Part shown: piece after piece, positions 28,134-36,988 of the stretch
How positions within the stretch are numbered: position 1 is the stretch's first letter
Layout of the letters: every line of letters starts with the position of its first letter
DNA from: RUG100 sp963542695
GTDB taxonomy: Bacteria; Bacillota; Clostridia; Peptostreptococcales; Anaerovoracaceae
Direction: 5' to 3'
Assembly: GCA_963542695.1 (NCBI GenBank)
Contig: CAUTYX010000011.1
Coordinates: 1 to 48,913, forward strand
DNA length: 48,913 nucleotides
The notes under the pieces: generated by a model
Told to the model about the DNA's origin: nothing
What the model saw: the letters and a program-made list of their open reading frames with translations, nothing else
Databases searched by the model: none
Program-made: the position numbers and the translations under genes

Positions 28134-28506
28134 AAAGAAAGAATTGTATCGAACCGCACAATCGTTACTGGAGCGAGCCTATGCGCCATACTCCGGGTTT
28201 CAGGTTGGTGCGGCTCTTTTGTCCAAAAGCGGGAAAATATATACCGGTGTCAACGTGGAAAATGCTTCCTTTGGAGTCACCATTTGTGCAGAGCGGACGG
28301 CTTGCGTCAGTGCAGTTACAGATGGAGAGCGGGAATTTGCAGCCATTGCCATTGCCAGTAGTAAAGGTACACCGTGGCCTTGCGGCATTTGCCGGCAATT
28401 TCTTATGGAATTTTCGAAAGATATGGTGGTAATTACAGGTTCTGACGAAAAGCATTTGGAAGAGATGCCCCTTAGGGAGTTACTAGAGAAAGGATTTACA
28501 CTGTGA
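28120..28506 (+). CDS. cdd: Cytidine deaminase
   Basis: 128-residue homotetrameric-type enzyme converting cytidine and deoxycytidine to uridine forms. ATG 28120 follows GGGAG. Zinc and catalytic residues: C56 and E58 in CAE, C88 and C91 in PCGIC. The substrate loop APYSGFQVGAA is present at 22-32. The start overlaps ybeY by 14 bases and the stop overlaps the era start. Confidence 0.96.
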   Translation: MKASEKKELYRTAQSLLERAYAPYSGFQVGAALLSKSGKIYTGVNVENASFGVTICAERTACVSAVTDGEREFAAIAIASSKGTPWPCGICRQFLMEFSKDMVVITGSDEKHLEEMPLRELLEKGFTL

Positions 28507-29384
28507 AAAGCGGATTTATTAGTATTATCGGTCGTCCCAATGTAGGGAAATCCACATTGATGAACGTTGTTTTAGGGGAAAAAATCGCCATTACAACAGA
28601 CAAGCCGCAGACTACCAGGAACCGAATCAGAGGAATTTACACCGACAGCGAAGCCCAGATGATTTTCCTTGATACGCCGGGGATTCACAAACCAAAGAAC
28701 AAACTGGGGCAGTTTATGACTGAGGATGCCCTTCGTTCTGTAGATGATGTGGATTTGGTATTGTTTGTCGTAGACAACCAACTGGCAAGCGGTCGCGGAG
28801 ATCAATTTATAATTGATGAAATCAAGGATACCAAGGTGAAAAAGTTACTTGTTATCAATAAAATAGATACCATGGATCCGGAAACATACCGCAATATTTT
28901 CGAAGAATACGAGAGTCTGGAGATCTTTGATGCTATTTACGGGGTTTCTGCCACCGAGGGGAAAAACGTAGGGGTTCTACTGGAAGCAATAAAAGATCGA
29001 CTGGAAGAAGGTCCTGTTTACTTCCCCGAAGATGCCATTACCGACCATCCGGAACGGTTCATTGTCAGCGAGATTATTCGTGAAAAATTGCTGCTGTATT
29101 TGCGGGAAGAAGTTCCCCATGGGATTGCTGTGGAAATTGAATCCTATGAAGAAGAGGAAAATCTGACACGTATTGGTGCTGTGGTATATTGTGAAAAGAA
29201 ATCCCACAAATCCATTATTATCGGAAAAGGCGGCAGAAAGCTAAAAGGAATCGGAAAAAGTGCCAGGGAAGACATTGAGCGTTTAGTGGGAACAAAGGTG
29301 TTTTTGAGTCTGTGGGTACGTGTCAAAGAAAATTGGCGAGATTCCGATTTTCTATTGTCCAATTTTGGATACAAGGATGAATAA
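28503..29384 (+). CDS. era: GTPase Era
   Basis: Ribosome-assembly GTPase that binds the 3' end of 16S rRNA. 293 residues with a GTG start overlapping the cdd stop. G1 GRPNVGKS at 10-17, G3 DTPGIHKP near 58, G4 NKID near 120, and a C-terminal KH domain with the IIIGKGGRKLKGIG loop near 240. No gaps in the family pattern. Confidence 0.97.
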   Translation: MKSGFISIIGRPNVGKSTLMNVVLGEKIAITTDKPQTTRNRIRGIYTDSEAQMIFLDTPGIHKPKNKLGQFMTEDALRSVDDVDLVLFVVDNQLASGRGDQFIIDEIKDTKVKKLLVINKIDTMDPETYRNIFEEYESLEIFDAIYGVSATEGKNVGVLLEAIKDRLEEGPVYFPEDAITDHPERFIVSEIIREKLLLYLREEVPHGIAVEIESYEEEENLTRIGAVVYCEKKSHKSIIIGKGGRKLKGIGKSAREDIERLVGTKVFLSLWVRVKENWRDSDFLLSNFGYKDE

Positions 29385-30134
29385 ATGATCACAGAGACAG
29401 AGGGAATAATTTTACGACAAACAAAAATTTCCGGCGGCAGGCGGATGTTGCAGCTTTTTACAGGGAAGTTTGGAAAAATCAGCGCCGGCATTGCTATGCG
29501 GCAAAGCCCAAAAGGAAAGAATTCCTTGGCTGTTCGTCCCTTTACCTACGGCAGATATGAATTATATAAAAAAGGATCCTATTTTAATGTAAATAGTGGG
29601 GAAACCATAGAAAGCTATTATACTATCGGCGAAAATATTGATCGATATATGGGAGCATCCTTTTGTTTGGAACTAACCAATAAGATTCTGCCGGAAGAAG
29701 TTCCGGCACCGGGCTTGCTCCATGTGCTCAGGGATTTTTTGGAGGCCATGAACCGCCGTGATAAAAAATTCGGAACGCTGGTTTGTGCCTACCAAGTAAA
29801 AGCTCTCTCCCATATGGGACATATGCCCAAACTGGATGCATGTGTTGCTTGTGGCAGTCAGTCGGAAGACTTTGGATTTAGCATTCCCGACGGTGGCAGA
29901 CTCTGTGTCGCCTGTCAAAAAAAACAAGAATTCCAAGGGAAAGACAGATTGATTTATGATATTGATTTTGGTATAGTGAATGTGGTTAAATTTTTGGAAA
30001 GTGCGACTTTTCAGAAACTGGAAAAGCTGGCATTACAAGATGATTTAACCGAAAAAATAGACACTATGCTGCGAGCATATATAAAGTATCACTTTGATAT
30101 ACGTTCCTTCGCCAGCGAAGGCCTGGATATGTAA
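29385..30134 (+). CDS. recO: DNA repair protein RecO
   Basis: 249-residue RecFOR-pathway mediator that loads RecA on gapped DNA. N-terminal OB fold starts TEGIILRQTKI; a zinc finger is visible as CVACGS and CVACQKK near 150-175. It begins directly after the era stop. This intact recombination gene contrasts with the broken sbcDC at the left edge. Confidence 0.94.
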   Translation: MITETEGIILRQTKISGGRRMLQLFTGKFGKISAGIAMRQSPKGKNSLAVRPFTYGRYELYKKGSYFNVNSGETIESYYTIGENIDRYMGASFCLELTNKILPEEVPAPGLLHVLRDFLEAMNRRDKKFGTLVCAYQVKALSHMGHMPKLDACVACGSQSEDFGFSIPDGGRLCVACQKKQEFQGKDRLIYDIDFGIVNVVKFLESATFQKLEKLALQDDLTEKIDTMLRAYIKYHFDIRSFASEGLDM

Positions 30135-30151
30135 CTACAAGGAGGTAAGTT

Positions 30152-30856
30152 TTGGAAATCACATTGGAAAAAATCGAACTTGTAAAGGACAGAACCGGTA
30201 TCAGCTACAAAGAGGCGAAGGAGGCTCTTGAGGCCGCTGACGGCAGTGTAGTGGATGCTATTATTACCATTGAAGAATCCATCGATAACAAAGAAAAAAT
30301 CAGCCCTAAAGAGCAGGGAACTGCTCTTGTTGACATGGTTAAATCCATGGTGAAAAAGGGCAATGTTAGTCGTATCGTAGTTCGTAACAGCAACGAAGAA
30401 CCAATTGTAAATATTCCTGTGAATGCAGGACTGGTCGGTGCATTGGTAGCTCCATGGGGACTACTGGCAGCTGCCATTGCTTCTATTGGATTTAAATGCG
30501 TTGTGGAAATCATTAAAGATGACGGCACTATTATCGATGTCAGTGAAAGAGCTTCTGACTTTGCCGGCAAAGCAGTGGAAAAAGGCAGCGAATGGAAAGA
30601 CGTTGCCGTGGGAAAAGCCCAGAGCGTACAGGGAAAAGTTTGGGAAAAGACAGAAGATGCCTTCGACACAGCCAAAGAAAAGGCGGGAGATGCCTACGAT
30701 GTAGCAAAGGAAAAAGCAGGAGATGCTTATGACGTTGCCAAAGAAAAGGCAGGAGATGCTTATGATGTAGCCAAAGAAAAGGCTACAGAGGCGTACGACA
30801 AGGCAAAAGATAAAGTAAAAAAAGCCGACGAAGAAAATGACGGCTATAATTCATAA
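30152..30856 (+). CDS. UBA-like/DUF4342 protein with 11-residue helical repeats
   Basis: 234 residues with a TTG start at 30152 after AAGGAGGTAAG. The N-terminal ~45 residues form a TS-N/UBA-like fold (TGISYKEAKEALEAADGSV). A central DUF4342 region includes a glycine-rich hydrophobic segment (about 88-110) that could insert in or touch the membrane. The C-terminus has at least four copies of an 11-residue unit AKEKAGDAYDV, an amphipathic-helix pattern like group 3 LEA proteins or apolipoproteins. Function is unknown; membrane or stress association is inference. It lies just upstream of glyQS. Confidence 0.8.
   Translation: MEITLEKIELVKDRTGISYKEAKEALEAADGSVVDAIITIEESIDNKEKISPKEQGTALVDMVKSMVKKGNVSRIVVRNSNEEPIVNIPVNAGLVGALVAPWGLLAAAIASIGFKCVVEIIKDDGTIIDVSERASDFAGKAVEKGSEWKDVAVGKAQSVQGKVWEKTEDAFDTAKEKAGDAYDVAKEKAGDAYDVAKEKAGDAYDVAKEKATEAYDKAKDKVKKADEENDGYNS
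30671..30802 (+). repeat. 33-bp tandem repeat inside the DUF4342 gene
   Basis: Four consecutive 33-bp units starting at 30671, 30704, 30737 and 30770, each coding the 11-residue unit AKEKAGDAYDV or a close variant. Units 1-3 are almost identical; unit 4 has diverged (AKEKATEAYDK). Copy number could vary by slippage without breaking the frame. Confidence 0.93.
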
Positions 30857-30877
30857 AAAGGAGATAGAGAGGTTTCG

Positions 30878-32281
30878 ATGACTACAGAAGTATCTATGGA
30901 CAAAATTGTGGCCCTGGCAAAAGGCAGAGGATTCATTTTTCCAGGGTCTGATATTTATGGTGGTTTGGCCAACACTTGGGACTATGGTCCTCTTGGTGTG
31001 GAATTTAAAAACAACCTGAAACAAGCATGGTGGCGCAAGTTCGTTCAGGAAAACAAGCTGAACGTAGGACTGGATGCTGCCATTTTAATGAATCCGAAAA
31101 CCTGGGAGGCTTCCGGTCATGTTGGAGGATTTGCCGATCCGTTGATTGACTGTAAAGCCTGCAAATCTCGCTTTCGGGCAGACCAGCTGATTGAAGACTA
31201 CATCAAGGAAAAAGGATTGTCGGAAGAACACGTAGATGGCTGGACCAACTTGCAGCTGGAAGAATATATTGTGGAGCAGGGAATCACATGTCCGGAATGT
31301 GGCAAAAGTGATTTCACCGGCATTCGTCAGTTTAACCTGATGTTTAAAACTTTCCAGGGAGTAACCGAGGACAGTCAGTCAGAGCTGTATCTGCGCCCCG
31401 AAACGGCCCAAGGTATTTTTGTCAACTTTAACAATGTACAGAGAGCTTCGCGTAAAAAGATTCCATTTGGAATCGCTCAGGTGGGAAAATCTTTCCGTAA
31501 CGAAATCACACCGGGGAACTTTATCTTCCGGACAAGAGAATTTGAGCAGATGGAATTGGAATTCTTCTGCAAACCGGGAACCGATATGGAATGGTTCCAG
31601 TATTGGGAAGACTACTGTGTCAACTTCCTAAAGAGCCTTGGCATGAAGGAAGAACACATTAAGATGAGAGCTCATGAAAAAGAAGAATTATCTCACTATA
31701 GCAACGCCACTACAGATATTGAATATTTGTTCCCATTTGGATGGGGCGAGTTGTGGGGCATTGCTGACAGAACCGACTTTGACCTGAAACAGCATGCAGA
31801 ACATTCAGGGCAAAAGATGGAATATATGGATCCGGAGACCCACGAAAAATACATTCCGTATTGTATCGAACCGTCTCTTGGAGCCGACAGAGTTGCATTG
31901 GCGTTCTTGGTGGAAGCCTACACCGAAGAAACCATTACCGATGGAAAGGGCAAAGAAGACACGAGAACTGTCATGAAATTCCATCCGGCCATTGCACCGT
32001 TTAAAGCCGCTGTTCTTCCTCTTGCCAAAAAGCTGGCGCCTGTTGCTGAACCCATCTATGAAGAATTGTCCAAACACTTTATGGTGGATTATGACGCAGC
32101 CGGTTCCATTGGTAAGAGATACCGGCGGGAAGATGAGATCGGAACTCCATACAGTATTTGTGTGGATTTTGATACGGAAAACGATGGATGTGTCACTATC
32201 AGAGACAGAGACACCATGGAACAAATTCGTATTCCGGTAAAAGATGTTGTTGCTTATATAAATGAAAGACTAATTTTTTAA
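30878..32281 (+). CDS. glyQS: Glycine--tRNA ligase (alpha2 type)
   Basis: Single-chain dimeric GlyRS of 467 residues, the form shared with archaea and eukaryotes, not the alpha2beta2 GlyQ/GlyS pair. N-terminal GRGFIFPGSDIYGGLAN; Cys pairs CKAC and CPEC for zinc; motif 2 around FRNEITPGNFIFRTREFEQME; motif 3 EPSLGADRVALAFL; then the anticodon domain. AGGAGATAGAGAGG lies upstream of ATG 30878. No T-box is present. Confidence 0.97.
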   Translation: MTTEVSMDKIVALAKGRGFIFPGSDIYGGLANTWDYGPLGVEFKNNLKQAWWRKFVQENKLNVGLDAAILMNPKTWEASGHVGGFADPLIDCKACKSRFRADQLIEDYIKEKGLSEEHVDGWTNLQLEEYIVEQGITCPECGKSDFTGIRQFNLMFKTFQGVTEDSQSELYLRPETAQGIFVNFNNVQRASRKKIPFGIAQVGKSFRNEITPGNFIFRTREFEQMELEFFCKPGTDMEWFQYWEDYCVNFLKSLGMKEEHIKMRAHEKEELSHYSNATTDIEYLFPFGWGELWGIADRTDFDLKQHAEHSGQKMEYMDPETHEKYIPYCIEPSLGADRVALAFLVEAYTEETITDGKGKEDTRTVMKFHPAIAPFKAAVLPLAKKLAPVAEPIYEELSKHFMVDYDAAGSIGKRYRREDEIGTPYSICVDFDTENDGCVTIRDRDTMEQIRIPVKDVVAYINERLIF

Positions 32282-32295
32282 GGAGTGGTTAACAA

Positions 32296-34923
32296 ATGGG
32301 TAAATTTGTTTATTCGTTCAATGAAGGTTCAAAAGACATGCGGAGCCTTCTTGGAGGCAAGGGGGCAAACCTTGCGGAAATGACAAAAATCGGTCTCCCG
32401 GTTCCTTTCGGCTTTACCGTTACAACAGAGGCTTGTAACAAGTACTATGATGACGGTAGAAAGCTAAGCGAAGATGTGGTAGAAGAGATCTTTGCAAAGT
32501 TAAAGGAACTGGAAGAAGTATCCGGTAAAGAATTCGGTAGCGTAGACAATCCGTTGCTGGTATCTGTTCGTTCCGGTGCTGTATTCTCCATGCCCGGCAT
32601 GATGGATACAATCCTCAACCTGGGACTCAATGACGATGCAGTAAAGGGTCTTGCTACATTGACTGAAAACGATCGTTTTGCTTACGACAGCTACAGACGT
32701 TTCATCCAGATGTTTGGCGATGTTGTAATGGAAATTCCAAAGACAAAATTCGACAAAATCTTTGACGGCAAGAAGGAAGCCAAAGGCGTTCACTATGACG
32801 TAGAACTGACTACCGATGATTTGAAAGACATCATTACTGATTACAAGGCTCTTGTAAAAGAAGAAATGGGAAGAGATTTCCCACAGGAACCGAAGGATCA
32901 GTTGCTGGAAGCTGTACAGGCTGTATTCCGTTCTTGGAACAACGAAAGAGCCATTCTGTACAGAAAGCTTAACGATATCCCCGGAGACCTTGGTACAGCC
33001 GTTAATGTACAGTCCATGGTATTTGGAAACATGGGAGATACTTCCGGTACAGGTGTTGCCTTCACAAGAGACGCAGCCAACGGAACCAATGCACTCTTTG
33101 GTGAATTCCTTGTTAATGCCCAGGGAGAAGACGTTGTTGCCGGTGTTAGAACACCACAGCCCATTGCTGAAATGGCAGAAGCATTCCCGGAAGTATACAA
33201 AGAATTCGTAAGAATTGCCGAACTTTTGGAAAAGCATTACAAAGACATGCAGGACATGGAGTTTACGGTAGAAAGAAACAAACTGTACATGCTCCAGACC
33301 AGAAATGGTAAGAGAACAGCTACAGCTGCCGTAAAGATTGCTGTAGACATGGTAGAAGAAGGTCTTATCGATAAGAAAACAGCCGTTACAAGAATTGAAC
33401 CGGCTATGATTGACCAGCTGCTGCACCCGATGTTTGACAAGAAGGAGCTGGACGCTTCCACACCGGTAGCTTCCGGACTGCCTGCTTCCCCAGGTGCTGC
33501 TGCAGGTGGAATCTACTTTAATGCAGCAGATGCCGCTAAGGCAGTAGAAGACGGCAAAAAGGCGATTTTGGTTAGATTGGAAACATCTCCGGAAGACTTG
33601 GCAGGTATGGTTGCTGCAGAAGGTATCCTGACTGCCAGAGGTGGAAAAACTTCTCATGCTGCAGTAGTAGCTAGAGGTATGGGTAAGTGCTGCGTTTCCG
33701 GATGCCAGGAAATCAAGGTTGCAGAAGACGCTAAAACACTGACTATTGGTGATGATGTACTCCACGAAGGTGATTACATTTCTTTAGATGGTTCCACAGG
33801 ACAGGTTTACAAAGGCGACATTAAGACAGTTCCGCCAACATTGTCCGGAGACTTTGGAACCATTATGGAATGGGCTGATGAAATCAGAAACTTGAAAGTA
33901 AGAACCAACGCCGACAACCCAAGAGATGCAAAACAGGCTGTTGAATTCGGAGCAGAAGGTATTGGTCTTTGCAGAACAGAGCATATGTTCTTTGACGAAG
34001 AAAGAATCCCATATATTCGTAGAATGATTATGTCTGACAGCGAAGAAGAACGTAGAGAAGCACTGGCTAACTTGCTGCCGTTCCAGAAGGAAGACTTTAA
34101 GGGAATTTACGAAGTCATGGAAGATAGACCGGTAACTATTCGTCTACTGGATCCACCACTCCACGAATTCATTCCTCACACAGAAGAAGAAATGAAGCAA
34201 GTTTCCAAGCAGTTTAACATTCCGATGGAAAAACTGGAAAAGAAAGCAGAAGAACTGGCTGAATTTAACCCAATGCTGGGTCACAGAGGATGCCGTTTGG
34301 CTGTAACCTATCCTGAAATCGCCGAAATGCAGGCAGAAGCCATTATGACGGCTGCCATTGAGCTGAAGAAAGAAAAGGATATGGATATCGTTCCTGAAAT
34401 CATGATTCCGCTGGTAGGTGCTGCAAAGGAATTGAAGGACGTAAAGGATACAGTAGAAAAGACAATTGCTGCAGTATTTGAAAAAGAAGGCATCACTTTG
34501 GATTACAAGATCGGCACAATGATCGAAATTCCAAGAGCTGCTCTTACGGCTGATGAAATTGCCGAAGAAGCTGAATTCTTCTCCTTTGGTACCAACGACT
34601 TGACACAGATGACCTTTGGATTCTCCAGAGACGACACCGGCAAGTTGATTACCGAATACAGAGACAAGAACATTTTGCCGGAAGACCCATTCCAGACATT
34701 GGATCAGAATGGTGTTGGCAAACTGGTAGAAACAGCTGTAAAACTGGGAAGAAGCACCAGACCGAACCTGAAACTGGGTATTTGCGGCGAACATGGCGGA
34801 GATCCGAAGACAGTAGAATACTGCAACGGATTGGGTCTAAACTATGTATCCTGCTCCCCATTCAGAGTTCCTATCGCAAGATTGGCCGCAGCACAGGCTG
34901 TGGTAAAGGCTGAACAGGAATAA
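32296..34923 (+). CDS. ppdK: Pyruvate, phosphate dikinase
   Basis: 875 residues. Interconverts pyruvate + ATP + Pi with PEP + AMP + PPi, common in anaerobes that run PPi-linked glycolysis. N-terminal ATP-grasp domain (GGKGANLAEM at ~16), central swivelling domain with phospho-carrier H454 in GGKTSHAA, and C-terminal PEP/pyruvate barrel with GLCRTEHMFF and the catalytic Cys in GICGEHGGDP. AAGGAGTGG precedes ATG 32296. A terminator follows. No PpdK regulatory kinase gene is in the window. Confidence 0.97.
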   Translation: MGKFVYSFNEGSKDMRSLLGGKGANLAEMTKIGLPVPFGFTVTTEACNKYYDDGRKLSEDVVEEIFAKLKELEEVSGKEFGSVDNPLLVSVRSGAVFSMPGMMDTILNLGLNDDAVKGLATLTENDRFAYDSYRRFIQMFGDVVMEIPKTKFDKIFDGKKEAKGVHYDVELTTDDLKDIITDYKALVKEEMGRDFPQEPKDQLLEAVQAVFRSWNNERAILYRKLNDIPGDLGTAVNVQSMVFGNMGDTSGTGVAFTRDAANGTNALFGEFLVNAQGEDVVAGVRTPQPIAEMAEAFPEVYKEFVRIAELLEKHYKDMQDMEFTVERNKLYMLQTRNGKRTATAAVKIAVDMVEEGLIDKKTAVTRIEPAMIDQLLHPMFDKKELDASTPVASGLPASPGAAAGGIYFNAADAAKAVEDGKKAILVRLETSPEDLAGMVAAEGILTARGGKTSHAAVVARGMGKCCVSGCQEIKVAEDAKTLTIGDDVLHEGDYISLDGSTGQVYKGDIKTVPPTLSGDFGTIMEWADEIRNLKVRTNADNPRDAKQAVEFGAEGIGLCRTEHMFFDEERIPYIRRMIMSDSEEERREALANLLPFQKEDFKGIYEVMEDRPVTIRLLDPPLHEFIPHTEEEMKQVSKQFNIPMEKLEKKAEELAEFNPMLGHRGCRLAVTYPEIAEMQAEAIMTAAIELKKEKDMDIVPEIMIPLVGAAKELKDVKDTVEKTIAAVFEKEGITLDYKIGTMIEIPRAALTADEIAEEAEFFSFGTNDLTQMTFGFSRDDTGKLITEYRDKNILPEDPFQTLDQNGVGKLVETAVKLGRSTRPNLKLGICGEHGGDPKTVEYCNGLGLNYVSCSPFRVPIARLAAAQAVVKAEQE

Positions 34924-34950
34924 GAAAAACTCCATGGCAAATGGATTTGA

Positions 34951-34977
34951 AAAAGAGAGCCGCTGGGCTCTCTTTTT
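34951..34977 (+). terminator. Intrinsic terminator after ppdK
   Basis: AAAAGAGAGCC (34951-34961), loop GCTG, GGCTCTCTTTTT. It has a perfect GC-containing stem with a T-run and marks the end of the housekeeping block. Confidence 0.93.
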
Positions 34978-34991
34978 CATGTGGATTTTTC

Positions 34992-35021
34992 TTGTTCATA
35001 AGAGTGTAGGTAGGATATAAT
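34992..35021 (+). promoter_or_regulatory. Promoter of the nitroreductase gene
   Basis: TTGTTC (34992-34997), an 18-bp spacer, and TATAAT (35016-35021). AAGGAGG lies upstream of the start at 35056. Confidence 0.7.
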
Positions 35022-35055
35022 AAAGAAAGTGAATAGTGAATACAAGGAGGTCACA

Positions 35056-35721
35056 ATGGACATTAAAACAGCCATGGAAGAAAGACGGTCTATTAGAGGG
35101 TACCTAAATAAACCGGTGGAAAAAGATACACTGGAACAGGTGCTGCAATTAGCCACCAGATCAATTTCAGCGCTCAATGCACAGCCTTGGGAATTTGCGG
35201 TGCTCACCGGAGATATTATGAAAAAAATCGGAGAGGATAACGAAGCTTGCTTTGTCAATGGAGTGGAAGAAGACGTAGAGGATCCTCCTTTAGACGGCGT
35301 GTATCGTCGCCGAATGATTGATATTGCAAAACAACTCTTTGCAGCAATGGATATTAAACGGGAGGATAAAGAAAAAAGAATGTGGTGGACAAAAAGGGGC
35401 TTCCGCTTCTTTGATGCCCCGGCTGCCATTATCATTATGATGGATAAGGAGCTGGATGAATCTGCCCATCGTTTCGATATAGGCGCCGTCACCCAGAGCA
35501 TTACATTAGCTGCCATGGAATATGGTCTAGGGACCTGTGTGGAACAGCAAGGAGTAAACTATCAGAGAGGCCTACGGAAATACCTGGATGTTCCGGAAAA
35601 TAAGCGGTTCGTAATTGGCGTTGCCATTGGGTATCCGAACCCTGCATTCCCTGCCAACGGTGTTATTAGCAAAAGAGAAGACCTTTCCGACATCACTTCC
35701 TGGTACGGCTTTGACGACTAA
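35056..35721 (+). CDS. Nitroreductase-family FMN oxidoreductase
   Basis: 221-residue flavoprotein of the NfsA/FrmA-like fold, started at ATG 35056 after ACAAGGAGGTCACA. The FMN-phosphate contact RRSIRGY lies at residues ~10-16, a second block SISALNAQPWEFAVL near 42, and the C-terminal YGLGTCVEQ and IGVAIGYPNP near 155-200. Substrate unknown: nitroaromatics, quinones or enones are all possible. Monocistronic, with its own promoter. Confidence 0.9.
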   Translation: MDIKTAMEERRSIRGYLNKPVEKDTLEQVLQLATRSISALNAQPWEFAVLTGDIMKKIGEDNEACFVNGVEEDVEDPPLDGVYRRRMIDIAKQLFAAMDIKREDKEKRMWWTKRGFRFFDAPAAIIIMMDKELDESAHRFDIGAVTQSITLAAMEYGLGTCVEQQGVNYQRGLRKYLDVPENKRFVIGVAIGYPNPAFPANGVISKREDLSDITSWYGFDD

Positions 35722-35726
35722 ACGAA

Positions 35727-35755
35727 TTGACATATTCTGGAAATTTCGTTATGTT
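35727..35755 (+). promoter_or_regulatory. Promoter of the TadZ-like gene
   Basis: TTGACA (35727-35732), 17-bp spacer, TATGTT (35750-35755). It begins just after the nitroreductase stop. Confidence 0.6.
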
Positions 35756-35805
35756 GCTGGAAAATATTGGAAATCTATTGAGGCTGAAAATTTTGAAGGT
35801 GGTAT

Positions 35806-36828
35806 ATGGAAACAATACTTATTACAGTGGACTGTAGCGATATGGCGTATGCCCGGCGTTTGACAAAAACTTTAGCGGCCGGTTATGATGGCTTTATTGT
35901 CTATCTACAGGATACAGAAACAACAGAAGAAACGCGAGGGGATGTTTTCATAACGGATAAATATGACAGAGCTGAAAACTTCCCTATGGCCGGTGTGTTT
36001 TTGTGTGAGAAAAAATGCGATGCCAATATACAGGAGAATCGCTGTTTTAAATATGGCTCGGTATCAGTCATTGTAGCAGCGATTCTTTCTGCGTATACAA
36101 AGGCTACAGGAAAGGTAATTCGCATGGAGAATGATACGGATTGCCCTTGTATCGGTGTGGTTTCTGCGGCCGGCGGCACCGGCGCCAGTACCATTACAAA
36201 CGGGCTGGCACAGCACCTTACCATACATGAAGGGAAAAAAGTATTGGTACTTTCTCTGGATGATTTTTTGCTTTCTCAAGAAGACAGGCAGCAAGGAAGT
36301 TTTTCGCTTCGCCACTATTTGTATTTTTTACAAGAGGGAAATAGAGAACGAATTTCTTCTTGTGAGATGTTTACCTATAGGGATCAATATGGCGTTATGT
36401 ATTTTACGCCGGATGCAGTGGGAAACAGTTTTTTTGAGGCATCAAAAGAATTGGTGGCAGAAACAATATATCACTTGAAAAAGAACTGGGGAGTAGATGT
36501 TCTTTTGATAGACATTGGAGGAAAATCGATATGGATGCAAGAAAAATTTCTTCCTCACTGTAACTGGTTGGTGCATATCGTTAGTCCAAAAGATACTGCT
36601 TATGGAAAGTCTATGGAAGCCCTAGATTTGACCTTTGAAAATACTTGTTATGTTTCTATAAAAAAAGAAGGCAGGAGTGACCAACCGGAAAAGAAAAAAG
36701 AAACAGGCAGGGAACCTAAGGTGATTCTGGACATTCCCTGGATAGATGATTGCCGGGGTAGATTTGCGCATTCTAACCGGGAATTTCAAGGAGCCTGTGG
36801 CCGCATTGCAGAGGCTGTCGGGCAATAG
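35806..36828 (+). CDS. TadZ/CpaE-like SIMIBI ATPase with degenerate Walker A
   Basis: 340-residue soluble protein. An N-terminal receiver-like region (1-105) precedes a MinD/ParA-fold domain. The deviant Walker A should read KGGxGK[ST]; here residues 122-128 are A-G-G-T-G-A-S, so both lysines are replaced, as in some TadZ/CpaE proteins. A Walker B-like DVLLIDIGGKS follows near 230. TadZ proteins place Tad/Flp pilus machinery at the cell pole, yet no tad gene is nearby. GAAGGTGG precedes ATG 35806. Possible roles are an orphan polar marker or a pseudo-ATPase; function not established. Confidence 0.7.
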   Translation: METILITVDCSDMAYARRLTKTLAAGYDGFIVYLQDTETTEETRGDVFITDKYDRAENFPMAGVFLCEKKCDANIQENRCFKYGSVSVIVAAILSAYTKATGKVIRMENDTDCPCIGVVSAAGGTGASTITNGLAQHLTIHEGKKVLVLSLDDFLLSQEDRQQGSFSLRHYLYFLQEGNRERISSCEMFTYRDQYGVMYFTPDAVGNSFFEASKELVAETIYHLKKNWGVDVLLIDIGGKSIWMQEKFLPHCNWLVHIVSPKDTAYGKSMEALDLTFENTCYVSIKKEGRSDQPEKKKETGREPKVILDIPWIDDCRGRFAHSNREFQGACGRIAEAVGQ

Positions 36829-36851
36829 AACTTGCTATGCTCTCCTACTAT

Positions 36852-36879
36852 TTTACATTGTCTTAACAAACTCTTTACG
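36852..36879 (+). promoter_or_regulatory. Predicted PhoP box (three direct hexamers)
   Basis: TTTACA (36852-36857), TTAACA (36863-36868) and TTTACG (36874-36879), each separated by exactly 5 bases, an 11-bp period. This matches the TT[ACT]ACA direct-repeat site of Firmicute PhoP. It lies upstream of the Na/Pi transporter-phoP-phoR run; a -10-like TATAGT at 36912-36917 would place the box at about -45 to -72. Confidence 0.7.
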
Positions 36880-36911
36880 GAACCTGACTTTTTGGCAGGT
36901 TCTGTTTTTTC
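36880..36911 (+). terminator. Intrinsic terminator after the TadZ-like gene
   Basis: GAACCTG (36880-36886), loop ACTTTTTGG, CAGGTTC (36896-36902), then TGTTTTTTC. It abuts the PhoP box directly. Confidence 0.82.
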
Positions 36912-36988
36912 TATAGTAATGATAGAAAGAAGATGAAAAAGATGTGTAAGAAAAAAGAAGAAAGAGGAAAAGAGGAGAGAAAAAGACG

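Noticed and set aside
30671..30802. CRISPR-like array
   Set aside because: The units are contiguous without spacers, in frame and coding.
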